Origin: an uncultured Megasphaera sp.
GTDB lineage: Bacteria; Bacillota; Negativicutes; Veillonellales; Megasphaeraceae
Reading direction: 5' to 3'
Assembly (NCBI GenBank): GCA_900554215.1
Contig: USGG01000024.1
Location: 1 to 27,615, forward strand
Length of the DNA: 27,615 nucleotides
Within the stretch, counting starts at the first letter, position 1. Each line of letters opens with the position of its first letter. The translations under genes and the position numbers were made by a program. The notes below the pieces were generated by a model that searched no databases, was not told the origin of the DNA, and saw only the letters and a list, made by a program, of their open reading frames with translations. Positions 7,352-15,500 of this stretch are shown here, piece after piece.

Positions 7352-7704
7352 GGGGATGTAAAGGTTTCGACGTGGATGGTTGTATCATGAATAGCGAGCC
7401 GGCGTTTCATCAGGCCGCAAAACGGTGAACCTTTAAATTAAACGCAAAAGAACAAAACTTTGCTTTAGCTGCCTAATCGCGGCTAACGTCTCTTGCTGCT
7501 AATCCTGCGGGCAGTTTGCAGACGTCACTTAGCGGGATACCCTGCGGCATGGGCCTGGCCGCCGCAGCGGGAAACTCACAGGCTGGAACAGCGTAGTTTG
7601 TCCTTGTACGACAGCTGTTTGAGACGATAAAACAAGGTCTGCGCTCGGAGAAGTTCATGGGGCGGCATTTACGGACAGGAGTTCGACTCTCCTCATCTCC
7701 ACCA
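7352..7704 (+). ncRNA. ssrA: tmRNA (transfer-messenger RNA)
   Basis: This is a 353-base one-piece tmRNA for trans-translation rescue of stalled ribosomes. The 5' end GGGGATG pairs with CATCTCC near the 3' end, followed by the discriminator A and an encoded CCA (7702-7704). The T-arm segment GGAGTTCGACTCTCC is present. The tag frame starts at GCA 7444 and ends at TAA 7474-7476, giving AKEQNFALAA, with the ALAA end recognised by ClpXP-type proteases. Pseudoknot-like GC-rich helices follow. The gene has its own promoter and a strong terminator. The open frame on the opposite strand here is a shadow. Confidence 0.97.
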
Positions 7705-7708
7705 TACC

Positions 7709-7752
7709 AAAAAAGCTGATTACGGTGATCATGCACTGTAATCAGCTTTTTT
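7709..7752. terminator. Bidirectional terminator between ssrA and the rhodanese gene
   Basis: AAAAAAGCTGATTAC and GTAATCAGCTTTTTT form a 15-bp perfect stem whose A/T ends give a T-run on both strands. It serves the convergent ssrA and rhodanese genes. Confidence 0.95.
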
Positions 7753-7768
7753 ATATTCCTATTCTTAA

Positions 7769-8191
7769 TTATTTTACGACCTCATAGGGCCAGTCCATGA
7801 TGCCGCCGATGCTGTAGACATTGGTATAGCCCTGTTCCGTCAGCGCCGCTGCAGCGCGGCCGGCGCGCTTGCCGCTGCGGCAATATACGAAGATTTCCGC
7901 GTTTTTATCCGGCAGGACCTTGGCGACGGAATCAGCCTTCGCTTCAATCTGCTCTACCGGCAGCAGCACGGCGGAAGGAATATGGCCTGCCGCATATTCT
8001 TCCTGAGTGCGCACGTCGACGACAACGAGATTTGCCTGCTGATCCATCTGCAGCTTTGCTTCTTGCGGCGTCAGCGTCCGATACGGGACGGCTGCCGCTG
8101 CCGCAGGAGCCGCGTTCAGCCCATCAGCGGCAAGGCAGGCCGAGGCCGCTGAAAATGCCGCAATAGCAATACATACCAATAGTTTTTTCAT
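7769..8191 (-). CDS. Exported single-domain rhodanese-like protein
   Basis: This is a 140-residue protein with an N-terminal export signal (MKKLL, then a hydrophobic run ending near ACLAADG). A low-complexity alanine-rich linker follows, then one rhodanese domain. The active-site loop is CRSGKRAG, with the catalytic cysteine that carries the persulfide; DVRTQEEYAAGHIPSA and the closing YSIGGIMDWPYE are standard. Such proteins move sulfane sulfur or reduce periplasmic thiols; the acceptor is unknown. The frame opens three codons earlier (GTG, ATG), but AAGGAG eight bases before ATG 8191 decides the start. Whether the signal is cut by signal peptidase I or, less likely, lipidated at the ASAC cysteine is unclear. 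It is transcribed alone from a near-consensus promoter. Confidence 0.9.
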   Translation of the reverse strand: MKKLLVCIAIAAFSAASACLAADGLNAAPAAAAAVPYRTLTPQEAKLQMDQQANLVVVDVRTQEEYAAGHIPSAVLLPVEQIEAKADSVAKVLPDKNAEIFVYCRSGKRAGRAAAALTEQGYTNVYSIGGIMDWPYEVVK

Positions 8192-8224
8192 GGTCATCAC
8201 TCCTTGTGCATCAATATATCTATT

Positions 8225-8254
8225 ATTATAAAAAGTATAAAATTACTATGTCAA
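8225..8254 (-). promoter_or_regulatory. Promoter of the rhodanese gene
   Basis: Consensus hexamers on the minus strand: TTGACA (8249-8254), 18-base spacer, TATAAT (8225-8230), 33 bases before the start codon. Confidence 0.88.
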
Positions 8255-8521
8255 CGGCAAAGCCTTTCCCTTTCACCAGATAGGCCGATACCACACTGCG
8301 CAGTTACGCCCGTTGCCGCCATGCAAAATGTTTGTCGACCTCTTTCCTCCCATTGCCAGCATCATGGTATCGGTCCATCCTACTAAAAACACGACCAGTG
8401 GAACTTCGCTTCGCAGCCGTCTCAGGAAACTATCGACGCAACGCGCGCATTGCCGCGCAGCATCAAAAATTTACGGAATTCAGACAAATATCTTCATTGC
8501 CAAGAATAAAAAAATAGGCTA
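8255..8521. other. Intergenic region between divergent rhodanese and LUD genes
   Basis: No credible gene is seen on either strand; the short open frames lack ribosome-binding sites and family features. It holds a long-range inverted repeat, CCGATACCA (8285-8293) with TGGTATCGG (8365-8373), enclosing the 10-base palindrome ACTGCGCAGT. A weak TTGCCA lies close to the LUD gene. It may be leader or structured RNA sequence, or a decayed element. Confidence 0.4.
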
Positions 8522-8554
8522 CTCTTAATATATACAAAAGGTATGTATTAAGAG
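8522..8554 (+). promoter_or_regulatory. 14-bp inverted repeat running into the LUD-gene ribosome-binding site
   Basis: CTCTTAATATATAC (8522-8535) and GTATGTATTAAGAG (8541-8554) pair over 14 positions, with one G-U wobble and a five-base loop. The right arm overlaps the Shine-Dalgarno AGAGGAGG (8551-8558). As DNA it would be an operator; as RNA it would hide the ribosome-binding site. There is no T-run, so it is not a terminator. Confidence 0.6.
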
Positions 8555-8566
8555 GAGGTTATTATT

Positions 8567-9208
8567 ATGGATCGATCCGATATGATGCACGTAATGTACG
8601 ATAAGAAAGGCCCGAAAGTAGCGGAAAATTTCGCTAAGCGCGGCTTTGAAGCCTATTACTGTCCTACCAAGGAAGAAGCGCTGCAAAAAGCGCTGGCCCT
8701 CATTCCGGCAGACCACGTCGTGTCCTGGGGCGGTTCCGTTTCTATTAACGAAATCGGCCTGCGGCCCTATGTGCTGGAGCACTACCAGGTCATCGACCGC
8801 GACGCCGCCGGCTCGCCGGAAGAACGAGTCGAGCTGATGCGCAAGGCTCTGCTCTGCGACACGTTCATCATGGGAACGAACGCCGCAACAGAAGACGGCC
8901 AGCTCTATAATATCGACGGCAACGGAAACCGCGTCGCCGCCCTGGTATACGGCCCGAAACAGGTCGTCGTCATCGTCGGCATGAACAAGGTCGCGCCGAC
9001 CCTGGAAGATGCCGTCGTCCGGGCCCGCACAGTAGCCGCTCCCATCAACAAACAGCGCTTCGCCGCCCCGACGCCGTGCATCGTCACGGGCATGTGTGCC
9101 GACTGCAACAGCGAAGGCAGCATTTGCAACCAATTCGTCCGCACGCGCCGCTGCAGCCCAGCCGGCCGCATTAAAGTAATTCTCGTCGGGGAAAACCTCG
9201 GTTTTTAA
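8567..9208 (+). CDS. LUD-domain protein (LutC/YkgG-like, stand-alone)
   Basis: This is a 213-residue single-domain LUD protein. LutC, the best-known relative, takes part in L-lactate oxidation with LutA and LutB; stand-alone LUD proteins have no settled activity. Visible features are SWGGSVSINEIGL (about 53-65), IMGTNAATEDGQLYNIDGNG (101-120), VVIVGMNKVAPTLEDA and the C-terminal GRIKVILVGENLGF. Four cysteines, C171, C177, C180 and C187 (pattern Cx5Cx2Cx6C), with C196 nearby, could hold an iron-sulfur cluster; this is inference. ATG 8567 follows GGAGG with an eight-base spacer. It is monocistronic, with a strong terminator behind it, and is followed by the lactate permease gene, which suggests lactate metabolism. 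No lutA or lutB is in the window. Confidence 0.88.
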   Translation: MDRSDMMHVMYDKKGPKVAENFAKRGFEAYYCPTKEEALQKALALIPADHVVSWGGSVSINEIGLRPYVLEHYQVIDRDAAGSPEERVELMRKALLCDTFIMGTNAATEDGQLYNIDGNGNRVAALVYGPKQVVVIVGMNKVAPTLEDAVVRARTVAAPINKQRFAAPTPCIVTGMCADCNSEGSICNQFVRTRRCSPAGRIKVILVGENLGF

Positions 9209-9230
9209 CAAGTTCATGAATATAACGCAT

Positions 9231-9260
9231 AACTGCCATGCCTTCTGCATGGCAGTTTTT
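9231..9260 (+). terminator. Terminator after the LUD gene
   Basis: AACTGCCATGC and GCATGGCAGTT form an 11-bp perfect stem with a CTTCT loop, followed by T's. Confidence 0.93.
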
Positions 9261-9351
9261 GCGTTTTCATGCTCATATTTCCTCATGTATTCTCTTTGCC
9301 TATCTGCAATCATTCGTCATTAATCATGCTATATATGAATTTATTTTCCCA

Positions 9352-9379
9352 TTGATTAATTCCTTTTATCTATTATAAT
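9352..9379 (+). promoter_or_regulatory. Promoter of the lactate permease gene
   Basis: TTGATT (9352-9357), a 16-base spacer and a perfect TATAAT (9374-9379) predict a leader of about 135 bases. The rest of the 9261-9519 gap is AT-rich and holds no gene. Confidence 0.6.
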
Positions 9380-9394
9380 ATAGTTATAGTTTTC

Positions 9395-9464
9395 ACGAAT
9401 AGGCTTTGTATTTTACAATTTATATTAGGAATAGTTTATGAGATTGTCTACAGCTCCTATTCGT
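9395..9464 (+). promoter_or_regulatory. Inverted repeat in the lactate permease leader
   Basis: ACGAATAGG (9395-9403) is the exact reverse complement of CCTATTCGT (9456-9464), 52 bases apart and downstream of the predicted promoter. It may be two operator half-sites allowing looping, or the closing helix of a leader RNA. It matches no riboswitch class I recognise. Confidence 0.4.
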
Positions 9465-9519
9465 CGCCTCATATTATTTAGGAATTATTTCACATACTAT
9501 TGAAAGGATGCATGGTATT

Positions 9520-11040
9520 ATGACGTTTGTATTAGCCCTCTCACCGATTTTATGGCTCATTGTTTCTCTGGGATTTTTAAAAATGCAGAGTTTCAAAGCC
9601 TGTCCGCTGGCCCTTATCATTTCGTTTCTCGTCGCCCTCTTATATTACCATATGTCGGGCGTCGATGCCGGCACAGCGGCCTTAGAAGGCGTGGCCTTAG
9701 CTTGCTGGCCCATTCTTTTGGTCATCATCGCTGCTATTTTTACGTATAATCTAACTCTATATACGAAATCCATGGACATTGTGAAACACATGCTGACAAC
9801 GGTCAGCAAAGACCAACGCGTCCTCGCCCTGCTCATCGGCTGGGGCTTCGGCGCGTTCATGGAAGGTATGGCCGGTTTCGGCACGGCGATTGCCATTCCG
9901 GCCAGCATGCTCGTCGCCATGGGCTTCAATCCGGTAAAAGCTATTTTGCTCTGCCTTATCGCCAATTCCGTGCCGACGACATACGGTTCTATCGGCATTC
10001 CCGCCAGCACGCTGGCAAATTTGACCGGCCTGGACCCTGTCCAATTGTCTACTTACATCAGCTTGCAGCTTTTGCCTCTCAACATCATCTGCCCCTTTCT
10101 CATGGTCATCGTCGTCGGCGGCTCCATCAAGGCCCTGCGCGGCGTATTTCTCCTGACCTTATTGTGCGGGCTGGGGTTAGCCCTGCCGGAGCTGCTGATT
10201 TCGGCAATAGCCGGCCCTGAACTGGCCGTTATGATTTCGTCTGTCGTGATCATGGGTATTATCGTCCTGTACTCCAAATATCGGCCTTCCCAGGACGAAA
10301 CGTACCATATGGACATCCATCCGGCTCACGTCCCCTTACACGGCGGATTCTTAGCCTGCCTGCCTTTTATCCTTATCTTCGTCTTCCTCTTGCTGACGTC
10401 TAAATTCGTCCCTGCAATCAACGTCCCATTAAGCGCCGTCAAGACTTCCGTCGTCATCTATACCGGCCCCGGCGCTTCCCCCTATACCTTCGTTTGGTTA
10501 GCTACGCCGGGCGTACTCATTTTCCTGGCTGCCTTTATCAGCGGCTACATCCAAAAGGCTTCGTTCAGCGAAATGTTCTTTGTTCTGCTTCAAACAATCC
10601 GCGGCCTGCGCAATACGATCATCACCATTATCGCCGTCATCGCAACAGCCAAGGTCATGGGCTACAGCGGTATGACGTCGGATATCGCCAGCACGGCCGT
10701 CGACGTAACCGGCAATTTTTATCCCTTTATCGCTCCGATCATCGGTTCTATCGGCACCTTTATCACCGGCTCCGGCACGTCGAGCAACGTCCTGTTCGGC
10801 AATTTGCAGACCGACGCAGCCGCGGCCATCGGCGCCAACGCGGCCTGGCTGGCAGCGGCAAATTCTGCCGGCACATGCGTCGGCAAGATGATCTCACCGC
10901 AAAGCATCGCCATCGCCGTAGGCGCTATTTCCCTAGTTGGAAAAGACAGCGAAATTCTCAAAGCTATTATCAAAGTATACGTTCCGTACGCCGTTATTTT
11001 AGGCTGTATCGTATATTTCGGACAACTCTTTATTAGCTAA
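9520..11040 (+). CDS. lldP: L-lactate permease (LldP/LctP family)
   Basis: This integral membrane protein of 506 residues, with about 12-14 hydrophobic segments, is of the family that imports L-lactate with protons, and glycolate in some hosts. It begins MTFVLALSPILWLIVSLGFL. Family features are SGVDAGTAALEGVALACWPI, GWGFGAFMEGMAGFGTAIAI, IANSVPTTYGSIGIPAS and, near the C-terminus, GTFITGSGTSSNVLFGNLQ and ANSAGTCVGKMISPQSIAIA. The frame is open from an ATG at 9508, but the only Shine-Dalgarno (AAAGGA, 9503-9508) abuts it, so ATG 9520 is preferred. It is a single-gene unit, with its own promoter and a strong terminator. Next to a LUD protein, lactate uptake as a carbon source is the natural reading. 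Lactate could enter pyruvate metabolism and then the PFOR encoded downstream. Confidence 0.93.
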   Translation: MTFVLALSPILWLIVSLGFLKMQSFKACPLALIISFLVALLYYHMSGVDAGTAALEGVALACWPILLVIIAAIFTYNLTLYTKSMDIVKHMLTTVSKDQRVLALLIGWGFGAFMEGMAGFGTAIAIPASMLVAMGFNPVKAILLCLIANSVPTTYGSIGIPASTLANLTGLDPVQLSTYISLQLLPLNIICPFLMVIVVGGSIKALRGVFLLTLLCGLGLALPELLISAIAGPELAVMISSVVIMGIIVLYSKYRPSQDETYHMDIHPAHVPLHGGFLACLPFILIFVFLLLTSKFVPAINVPLSAVKTSVVIYTGPGASPYTFVWLATPGVLIFLAAFISGYIQKASFSEMFFVLLQTIRGLRNTIITIIAVIATAKVMGYSGMTSDIASTAVDVTGNFYPFIAPIIGSIGTFITGSGTSSNVLFGNLQTDAAAAIGANAAWLAAANSAGTCVGKMISPQSIAIAVGAISLVGKDSEILKAIIKVYVPYAVILGCIVYFGQLFIS

Positions 11041-11052
11041 CTGAACAATACA

Positions 11053-11092
11053 AAAAAACGCATTCGCAGCAACCGTTGCGAATGCGTTTTTT
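11053..11092. terminator. Bidirectional terminator between lldP and the nitroreductase gene
   Basis: AAAAAACGCATTCGCA and TGCGAATGCGTTTTTT form a 16-bp perfect stem with an eight-base loop, giving T-runs on both strands for the convergent genes. Confidence 0.95.
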
Positions 11093-11102
11093 ATATGGCG
11101 TC

Positions 11103-11699
11103 TTATCTTAGAATCTTCACCCGTTCTTCTACAGGGACTTTTTGAATCGGCTTCGGAGCTTCCAGCGCCTGCCCGAAGGGCATCTGCGCAATGAGCTTCC
11201 ACGATTCCGGTGCATGGACAAGCTGTTTCACCTCGTCGTCGATAAGGGGATTATAATGCTGTATATTTACACCCAATCCCAAATCAGCCAGGGCTGTCCA
11301 GACGGCAAACTGCATCATGCCGTTAGCCTGCTGGGCCCAAACGGGGAAATTATCGGCATACGCCGGAAATTGCCGGGCCAGGTCATCTACAATAGATGTG
11401 TCGTCAAAAAACAAGACCGTTCCGTAGGCTGCGGAAAAGGAATGGATTTTCTGTTCCGTCACGGCAAAATTGGCCGGCGGCACGATAGCCCGCAGCGTAT
11501 CCATCGTAATATCCCATATCCTGTCGTGCACGGCGCCAAGGGCCACGACGACCTTGCCGGACTGCATGTTGAATGCCGATGGGACTTCCCGTACCATGGT
11601 CTGAATCGTATCTACAATCTGACCTTCTGAAACGTGGATTTCTTTCCCCAGAGCATAATTCGTCCGTCTCTGCTTAACAGCATCTATAAAATTGGCCAT
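11103..11699 (-). CDS. Nitroreductase family protein (HBN1/fatty-acid-repression-mutant-like)
   Basis: This is a 198-residue FMN-dependent oxidoreductase of the nitroreductase superfamily. The N-terminal FIDAVKQRRTNYAL is the phosphate-binding segment of FMN (the family's RRSIR-like region). VPSAFNMQSGKVVVALG, VLFFDDTSIVDDLARQFP, WAQQANGMMQFAVWTALADLGLGVNIQHYNPLIDD and QMPFGQ are typical of the subgroup containing yeast HBN1/Frm2 and many Firmicute paralogues. These reduce nitro-compounds or quinones with NAD(P)H in vitro; the physiological substrate is not known. AGGAGA eight bases before ATG 11699 decides the start over an ATG three codons earlier that abuts the Shine-Dalgarno. The promoter lies in the 105-base gap after the phosphatase gene, and ATCATG repeats nearby may be a redox or MarR-type operator. 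Confidence 0.92.
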   Translation of the reverse strand: MANFIDAVKQRRTNYALGKEIHVSEGQIVDTIQTMVREVPSAFNMQSGKVVVALGAVHDRIWDITMDTLRAIVPPANFAVTEQKIHSFSAAYGTVLFFDDTSIVDDLARQFPAYADNFPVWAQQANGMMQFAVWTALADLGLGVNIQHYNPLIDDEVKQLVHAPESWKLIAQMPFGQALEAPKPIQKVPVEERVKILR

Positions 11700-11758
11700 G
11701 CAGATCATCTCCTATCATGATTTTTAACAAATAGTAATTGTTTATTAATATTGATCTT

Positions 11759-11787
11759 ATTATATCATGAGGATCGCCATAAAACAA
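11759..11787 (-). promoter_or_regulatory. Promoter of the nitroreductase gene with repeated ATCATG elements
   Basis: TATAAT (11759-11764) and TTGTTT (11782-11787) lie 17 bases apart on the minus strand. The hexamer ATCATG or its complement occurs at 11714-11719, 11764-11769 and 11791-11796. The first is part of the palindrome ATCATGAT in the leader. Confidence 0.55.
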
Positions 11788-11804
11788 CACCATGATAGTA
11801 TATT

Positions 11805-12380
11805 TTACATGGAAATTTCTATGATTTGCCCGTTGCGGACCGGATCGCTCCGACGAAACGAAGCCATGCACTGCTCTGCTGTCCATTGCGGATGCTCGTA
11901 CGCCAGAAGGAAATTGCGTATAAACTGCCCATGGGTAAACAGGAGAATAAATTGTTCAGGACGCCGCTGCAGGAGGCTTATCGTCGACTGAATCCGTTCC
12001 ATAAGCTGCCGGTAGCTTTCGGCGCCTTCGCCGTCGATATAATCGGGGTCCAGCTTCCGCCAATAGGCGATGACCCGGGGGCGCCGCTGGGCAAAGGTCG
12101 TGCCGACGCAGGTCGCCGGCGCCAGATACACAAATTCATGAATGCATTCCCAAATCCCCGTATGGGCCTGAGGAAACCGCCCAATCGTCGGCATCGCCGT
12201 CTGCTGGGCCCGCAAAAAAGGAGACGTGACGATTAAATCGGGAGCCGATGGGATGGCAAGAGCCAGCTCCTGGGCCTGCTGAAGCCCCTTTTCCGACAGC
12301 GGGATCGCCGCATGGTCCCGCGTCGGTTCGCCGGCATTGGCAATACTCTCGCCATGCCGGATAAGCCAAATTTTTTTCAT
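11805..12380 (-). CDS. Histidine phosphatase (phosphoglycerate mutase-like) family protein
   Basis: This is a 191-residue histidine-phosphatase-superfamily member. The catalytic motif IWLIRHGESIANAG is at residues 4-17, with His9 as the expected phospho-acceptor. The second conserved histidine is in ILLFTHGQFIRNFL near residue 155, and LIVTSPFLRAQQTA supplies the arginine. Members include cofactor-dependent mutases, alpha-ribazole phosphatases and broad phosphatases; nothing here fixes the substrate. At this size it is a small phosphatase and not a glycolytic dPGM, and gpmI already fills that role. A much longer frame exists, but ATG 12380, with GGTGA five bases before it, begins exactly at the conserved N-terminus. 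An extended -10 promoter precedes it. Confidence 0.9.
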   Translation of the reverse strand: MKKIWLIRHGESIANAGEPTRDHAAIPLSEKGLQQAQELALAIPSAPDLIVTSPFLRAQQTAMPTIGRFPQAHTGIWECIHEFVYLAPATCVGTTFAQRRPRVIAYWRKLDPDYIDGEGAESYRQLMERIQSTISLLQRRPEQFILLFTHGQFIRNFLLAYEHPQWTAEQCMASFRRSDPVRNGQIIEISM

Positions 12381-12407
12381 ACGTATCACCAGCCTTTTCT
12401 TGTATGT

Positions 12408-12413
12408 ATTGTA
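12408..12413 (-). promoter_or_regulatory. Extended -10 of the histidine phosphatase gene
   Basis: TGGTACAAT on the minus strand, with TACAAT at 12408-12413 and a TTTCAT -35-like element 17 bases upstream. Confidence 0.5.
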
Positions 12414-12424
12414 CCATGAGAAGC

Positions 12425-12475
12425 CATAAAATGAAACGAGCTGCCGCGACACCTCGTGCATCGCGGCAGCTCCGT
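12425..12475 (-). terminator. Terminator after the PFOR gene
   Basis: GAGCTGCCGCGA and TCGCGGCAGCTC (12438-12472) form a 12-bp perfect GC-rich stem with an 11-base loop. On the minus strand it is followed by the T-rich GTTTCATTTTATGG. Confidence 0.85.
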
Positions 12476-12508
12476 CGTCACAGATAATGTACTCTAAGGA
12501 TCGTCGAG

Positions 12509-15500
12509 TTATTTATCTGCTAATTCTTTATAGATTTCATACTTCTTCTTGGCAAATTCTTCGGCCTTGGCGAACAGTTCGTCGGCAATATCCGGGAAGG
12601 TCCGGGTCAAGGCAGCGTACCGCGTTTCACCCATGAGGTATTCGCGGAACGATTCCTTTGGTTCCTTCGAATCGAGGATGAAGGGGTTCTTGCCTTCTTT
12701 TTCCAGCGCAGGGTTGTACCGGTACAGGTGCCAATACCCGCAGTCTACAGCCCGCTTCATTTCTTCCTGGGCGTTGCCCATGCCGCCGCGGATACCGTGA
12801 TTGATGCACGGCGAGTAGGCGATGATGATGGACGGGCCGTCGTAGGCTTCCGCTTCTTTGATGGCCTTGATAAGCTGGTTCGGATCGGCGCCGAGAGCGA
12901 CCTGGGCGACATAGATATGGCCGTACGTCATGAGCAGGCGCCCCAAATCCTTCTTGTTGAACTTGCGGCCCGACGCGGCGAACTGAGCCACTGCGCCGAC
13001 AGGCGTAGCCTTGGACGACTGGCCGCCCGTATTGGAATATACTTCCGTATCAACGAGCATGACATTCAGGTTGGCATTCATGGCCATGACGTGATCTAAG
13101 CCGCCGTAGCCGATGTCGTAGGCCCAGCCGTCGCCGCCGTACATCCAGATCGTCTTTTTGATGATATGTTCTTTATGGGCTAAGATGTATTTCTGCAGTT
13201 CGGCAGCTTCGCCGGTCAGTTCAGCTTCACCCAATGCCTTAATATATGCGCGGCTGATGCCTTCCGTGACTTCGCCTTCGTTTTCCACGCCGATGGAGTC
13301 AAGCCATGCCTGAATCGCGTCATGCAGCGCACCGTCTGTCAGCGGCAGGAGTTGTTCCGATTTGAGACGGATATCGTCGCGCTGCTGCGTCATGGACAAG
13401 GACATGCCGAGGGCAAATTCAGCATTGTCTTCAAATACGGAATTGGACCAAGCCGGACCGAAGCCTTCGCTGTTCGTCGTATAGGGAATGCTCGGCATCG
13501 CGGAACCCCAAGCCTGGGTGCATCCCGTCGCGTTGGCTACGAGCATGCGCGGCCCAAACAGCTGGGTCAAGATCTTCATGTACGCCGTTTCCGCGCAGCC
13601 TGCGCAAGCGCCGGAGAACTCGAGGAGGGGCTGGTTGAACTGGCTGCCCTTGACGGAAAACTTATCAAGGCCTGTAGCCTTCGGCGCAATCGTCTGGGCG
13701 TAATCCCAGTTTGCGCTTTCATGGCGCTGCGTGTCGAGAGGCTTCATGACCAGCGCTTTTTCCTTGGCCGGGCAGACGTTGACGCAGGTGCCGCAGCTGT
13801 AGCAGTCAAGAGGCGATACCTGAACGCGGAATTCATATCCTTCCAAGCCCTTGCCGACAGCCTTCTTCGTCGTGAAACCAGCCGGAGCCGCCTTCTTTTC
13901 ATCAGCCGTTACCAAGTACGGACGGATAGCGGCATGCGGGCAAACGAGGGCGCAGCGGTTGCACTGGACGCAGTTTTCAACGATCCATTCCGGCACAGTC
14001 GAAGCAATGCCTCTCTTTTCATATTTCGTCGAGCCCAAGGGATAGGAGCCGTCGGCGTACTGTACGAATTCGCTGACGGGAATCGTATCGCCCAGCTGCG
14101 CATTAGACGGTTCTACAATTTTCGTAATGAAATCAGGCAGACCACTTTCGGCTTTCGGAGGATCTGCCGGCAGCTGCTTCCAGCTTTCCGGCACGTCGAC
14201 GGCGACGAGGCCCGTAATGCCCCGGTCCACAGCGGCCTGGTTCATGGAAATGACGGCTTCGCCCTTTGCCAGATACGTCTTGGCGATAGCTTCTTTCATG
14301 TAGCGGACGGCGTCTTCAATAGGCAGGATTTCCGTCAGCTTGAAGAAGGAAGCCTGCAGAACCGTATTGGTACGATTGCTGCCGAGGCCGATTTCTTCGG
14401 CGATCTTTGTCGCGTCAATCGTGTAGAAGCGCAGCCCCTTTTCGGCAATCTGCCGTTTTACCTTATTGCTCAGATGCTGTTCCAGCTCTTCGGGGCTCCA
14501 GCTGCAGTTCAGCAGGAAGATGCCGCCATCCTTTACTTCGCTGACGATGTCGTACGAATCCATGTATGCCTGTTTATGACATGCCAAGAAATCGGCCTGC
14601 TTGATGTAATAAGTCGAGCGGATCGGATTCTTGCCGAAGCGGAGATGGGATTTCGTCACGCCGCCCGATTTTTTCGTATCGTATTCAAAATAGGCCTGAA
14701 CGTACATATCCGTATTGTCGCCGATAATCTTAATGGAGTTTTTGTTCGCGCCAACCGTACCGTCCGAGCCGAAGCCCCAGAACTTGCAGCTTACCGTGCC
14801 CTGATCGTCGATCTGAATGGGTACATCCGGCAAGGACAAGTGCGTTACGTCGTCGATGATGCCCAAGGTGAAGTGCTTCTTCGGCTGCAGCGATTCCATA
14901 TTGCGGAATACAGCGTGAATCGACGCCGGCGGCACGTCCTTGGACGACAAGCCGTAGCGGCAGGCCATGATAGGAATATAGCGTCCCGTATGTTCTACAG
15001 CGGCGCAGACATCTTCAAACAGCGGCTCGCCTAAGGCGCCCGGTTCCTTCGTCCGGTCCATAACGGTAATAGAGCGAACCGTTTCCGGCAAGGCCTGCAT
15101 GAAGTGCTCCAGCGAGAAAGGCCGGAACAAGTGTACCTGCACGTAGCCGACTTTCTTGCCCTGGGCGTTCAGCGAGTCTACGACTTCCTGAATCGCGCCG
15201 GTAACAGAACCCATGGCAACGACGACGTGCTCTGCTTCCGGATCGCCGTAGTAGTTGAATAATTTGTAAGTACGGCCCGTCAGCTCGCTGATCTTGTCCA
15301 TATAGTCTTCCACGATGTACGGAAGGCGGTCATACCAGGAGTTATTGGCTTCACGGGACTGGAAGAACATGTCCGGATTGGTAACGGTGCTGCGGATTAC
15401 CGGATGTTCCGGATTTAAGCCGTGATGCTTAAAGTCATACAAGGCGTCTTTATCGATCAGCTTTTTCAATTCGTCTTCCGGCAGCATGCTGATTTTCTGG

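Noticed and set aside
7473..7736. Open frame antisense to tmRNA
   Set aside because: It lies wholly within the structured ssrA gene and its terminator and has no ribosome-binding site.
8204..8528. Short plus-strand frames in the rhodanese-LUD spacer, possible gene remnant
   Set aside because: Three overlapping frames of 60-71 codons have no Shine-Dalgarno and no family similarity that I can recognise.
8525..9313. Long minus-strand frame opposite the LUD gene
   Set aside because: It is a shadow of a well-supported gene: it crosses the LUD terminator and has no recognisable motifs. Other long antisense frames, such as those opposite pgk, gap, PFOR and cca, were rejected for the same reason.
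11805..12380. Histidine phosphatase as a cofactor-dependent glycolytic phosphoglycerate mutase
   Set aside because: At 191 residues it is shorter than dPGM enzymes, and gpmI in the same window already supplies that step.
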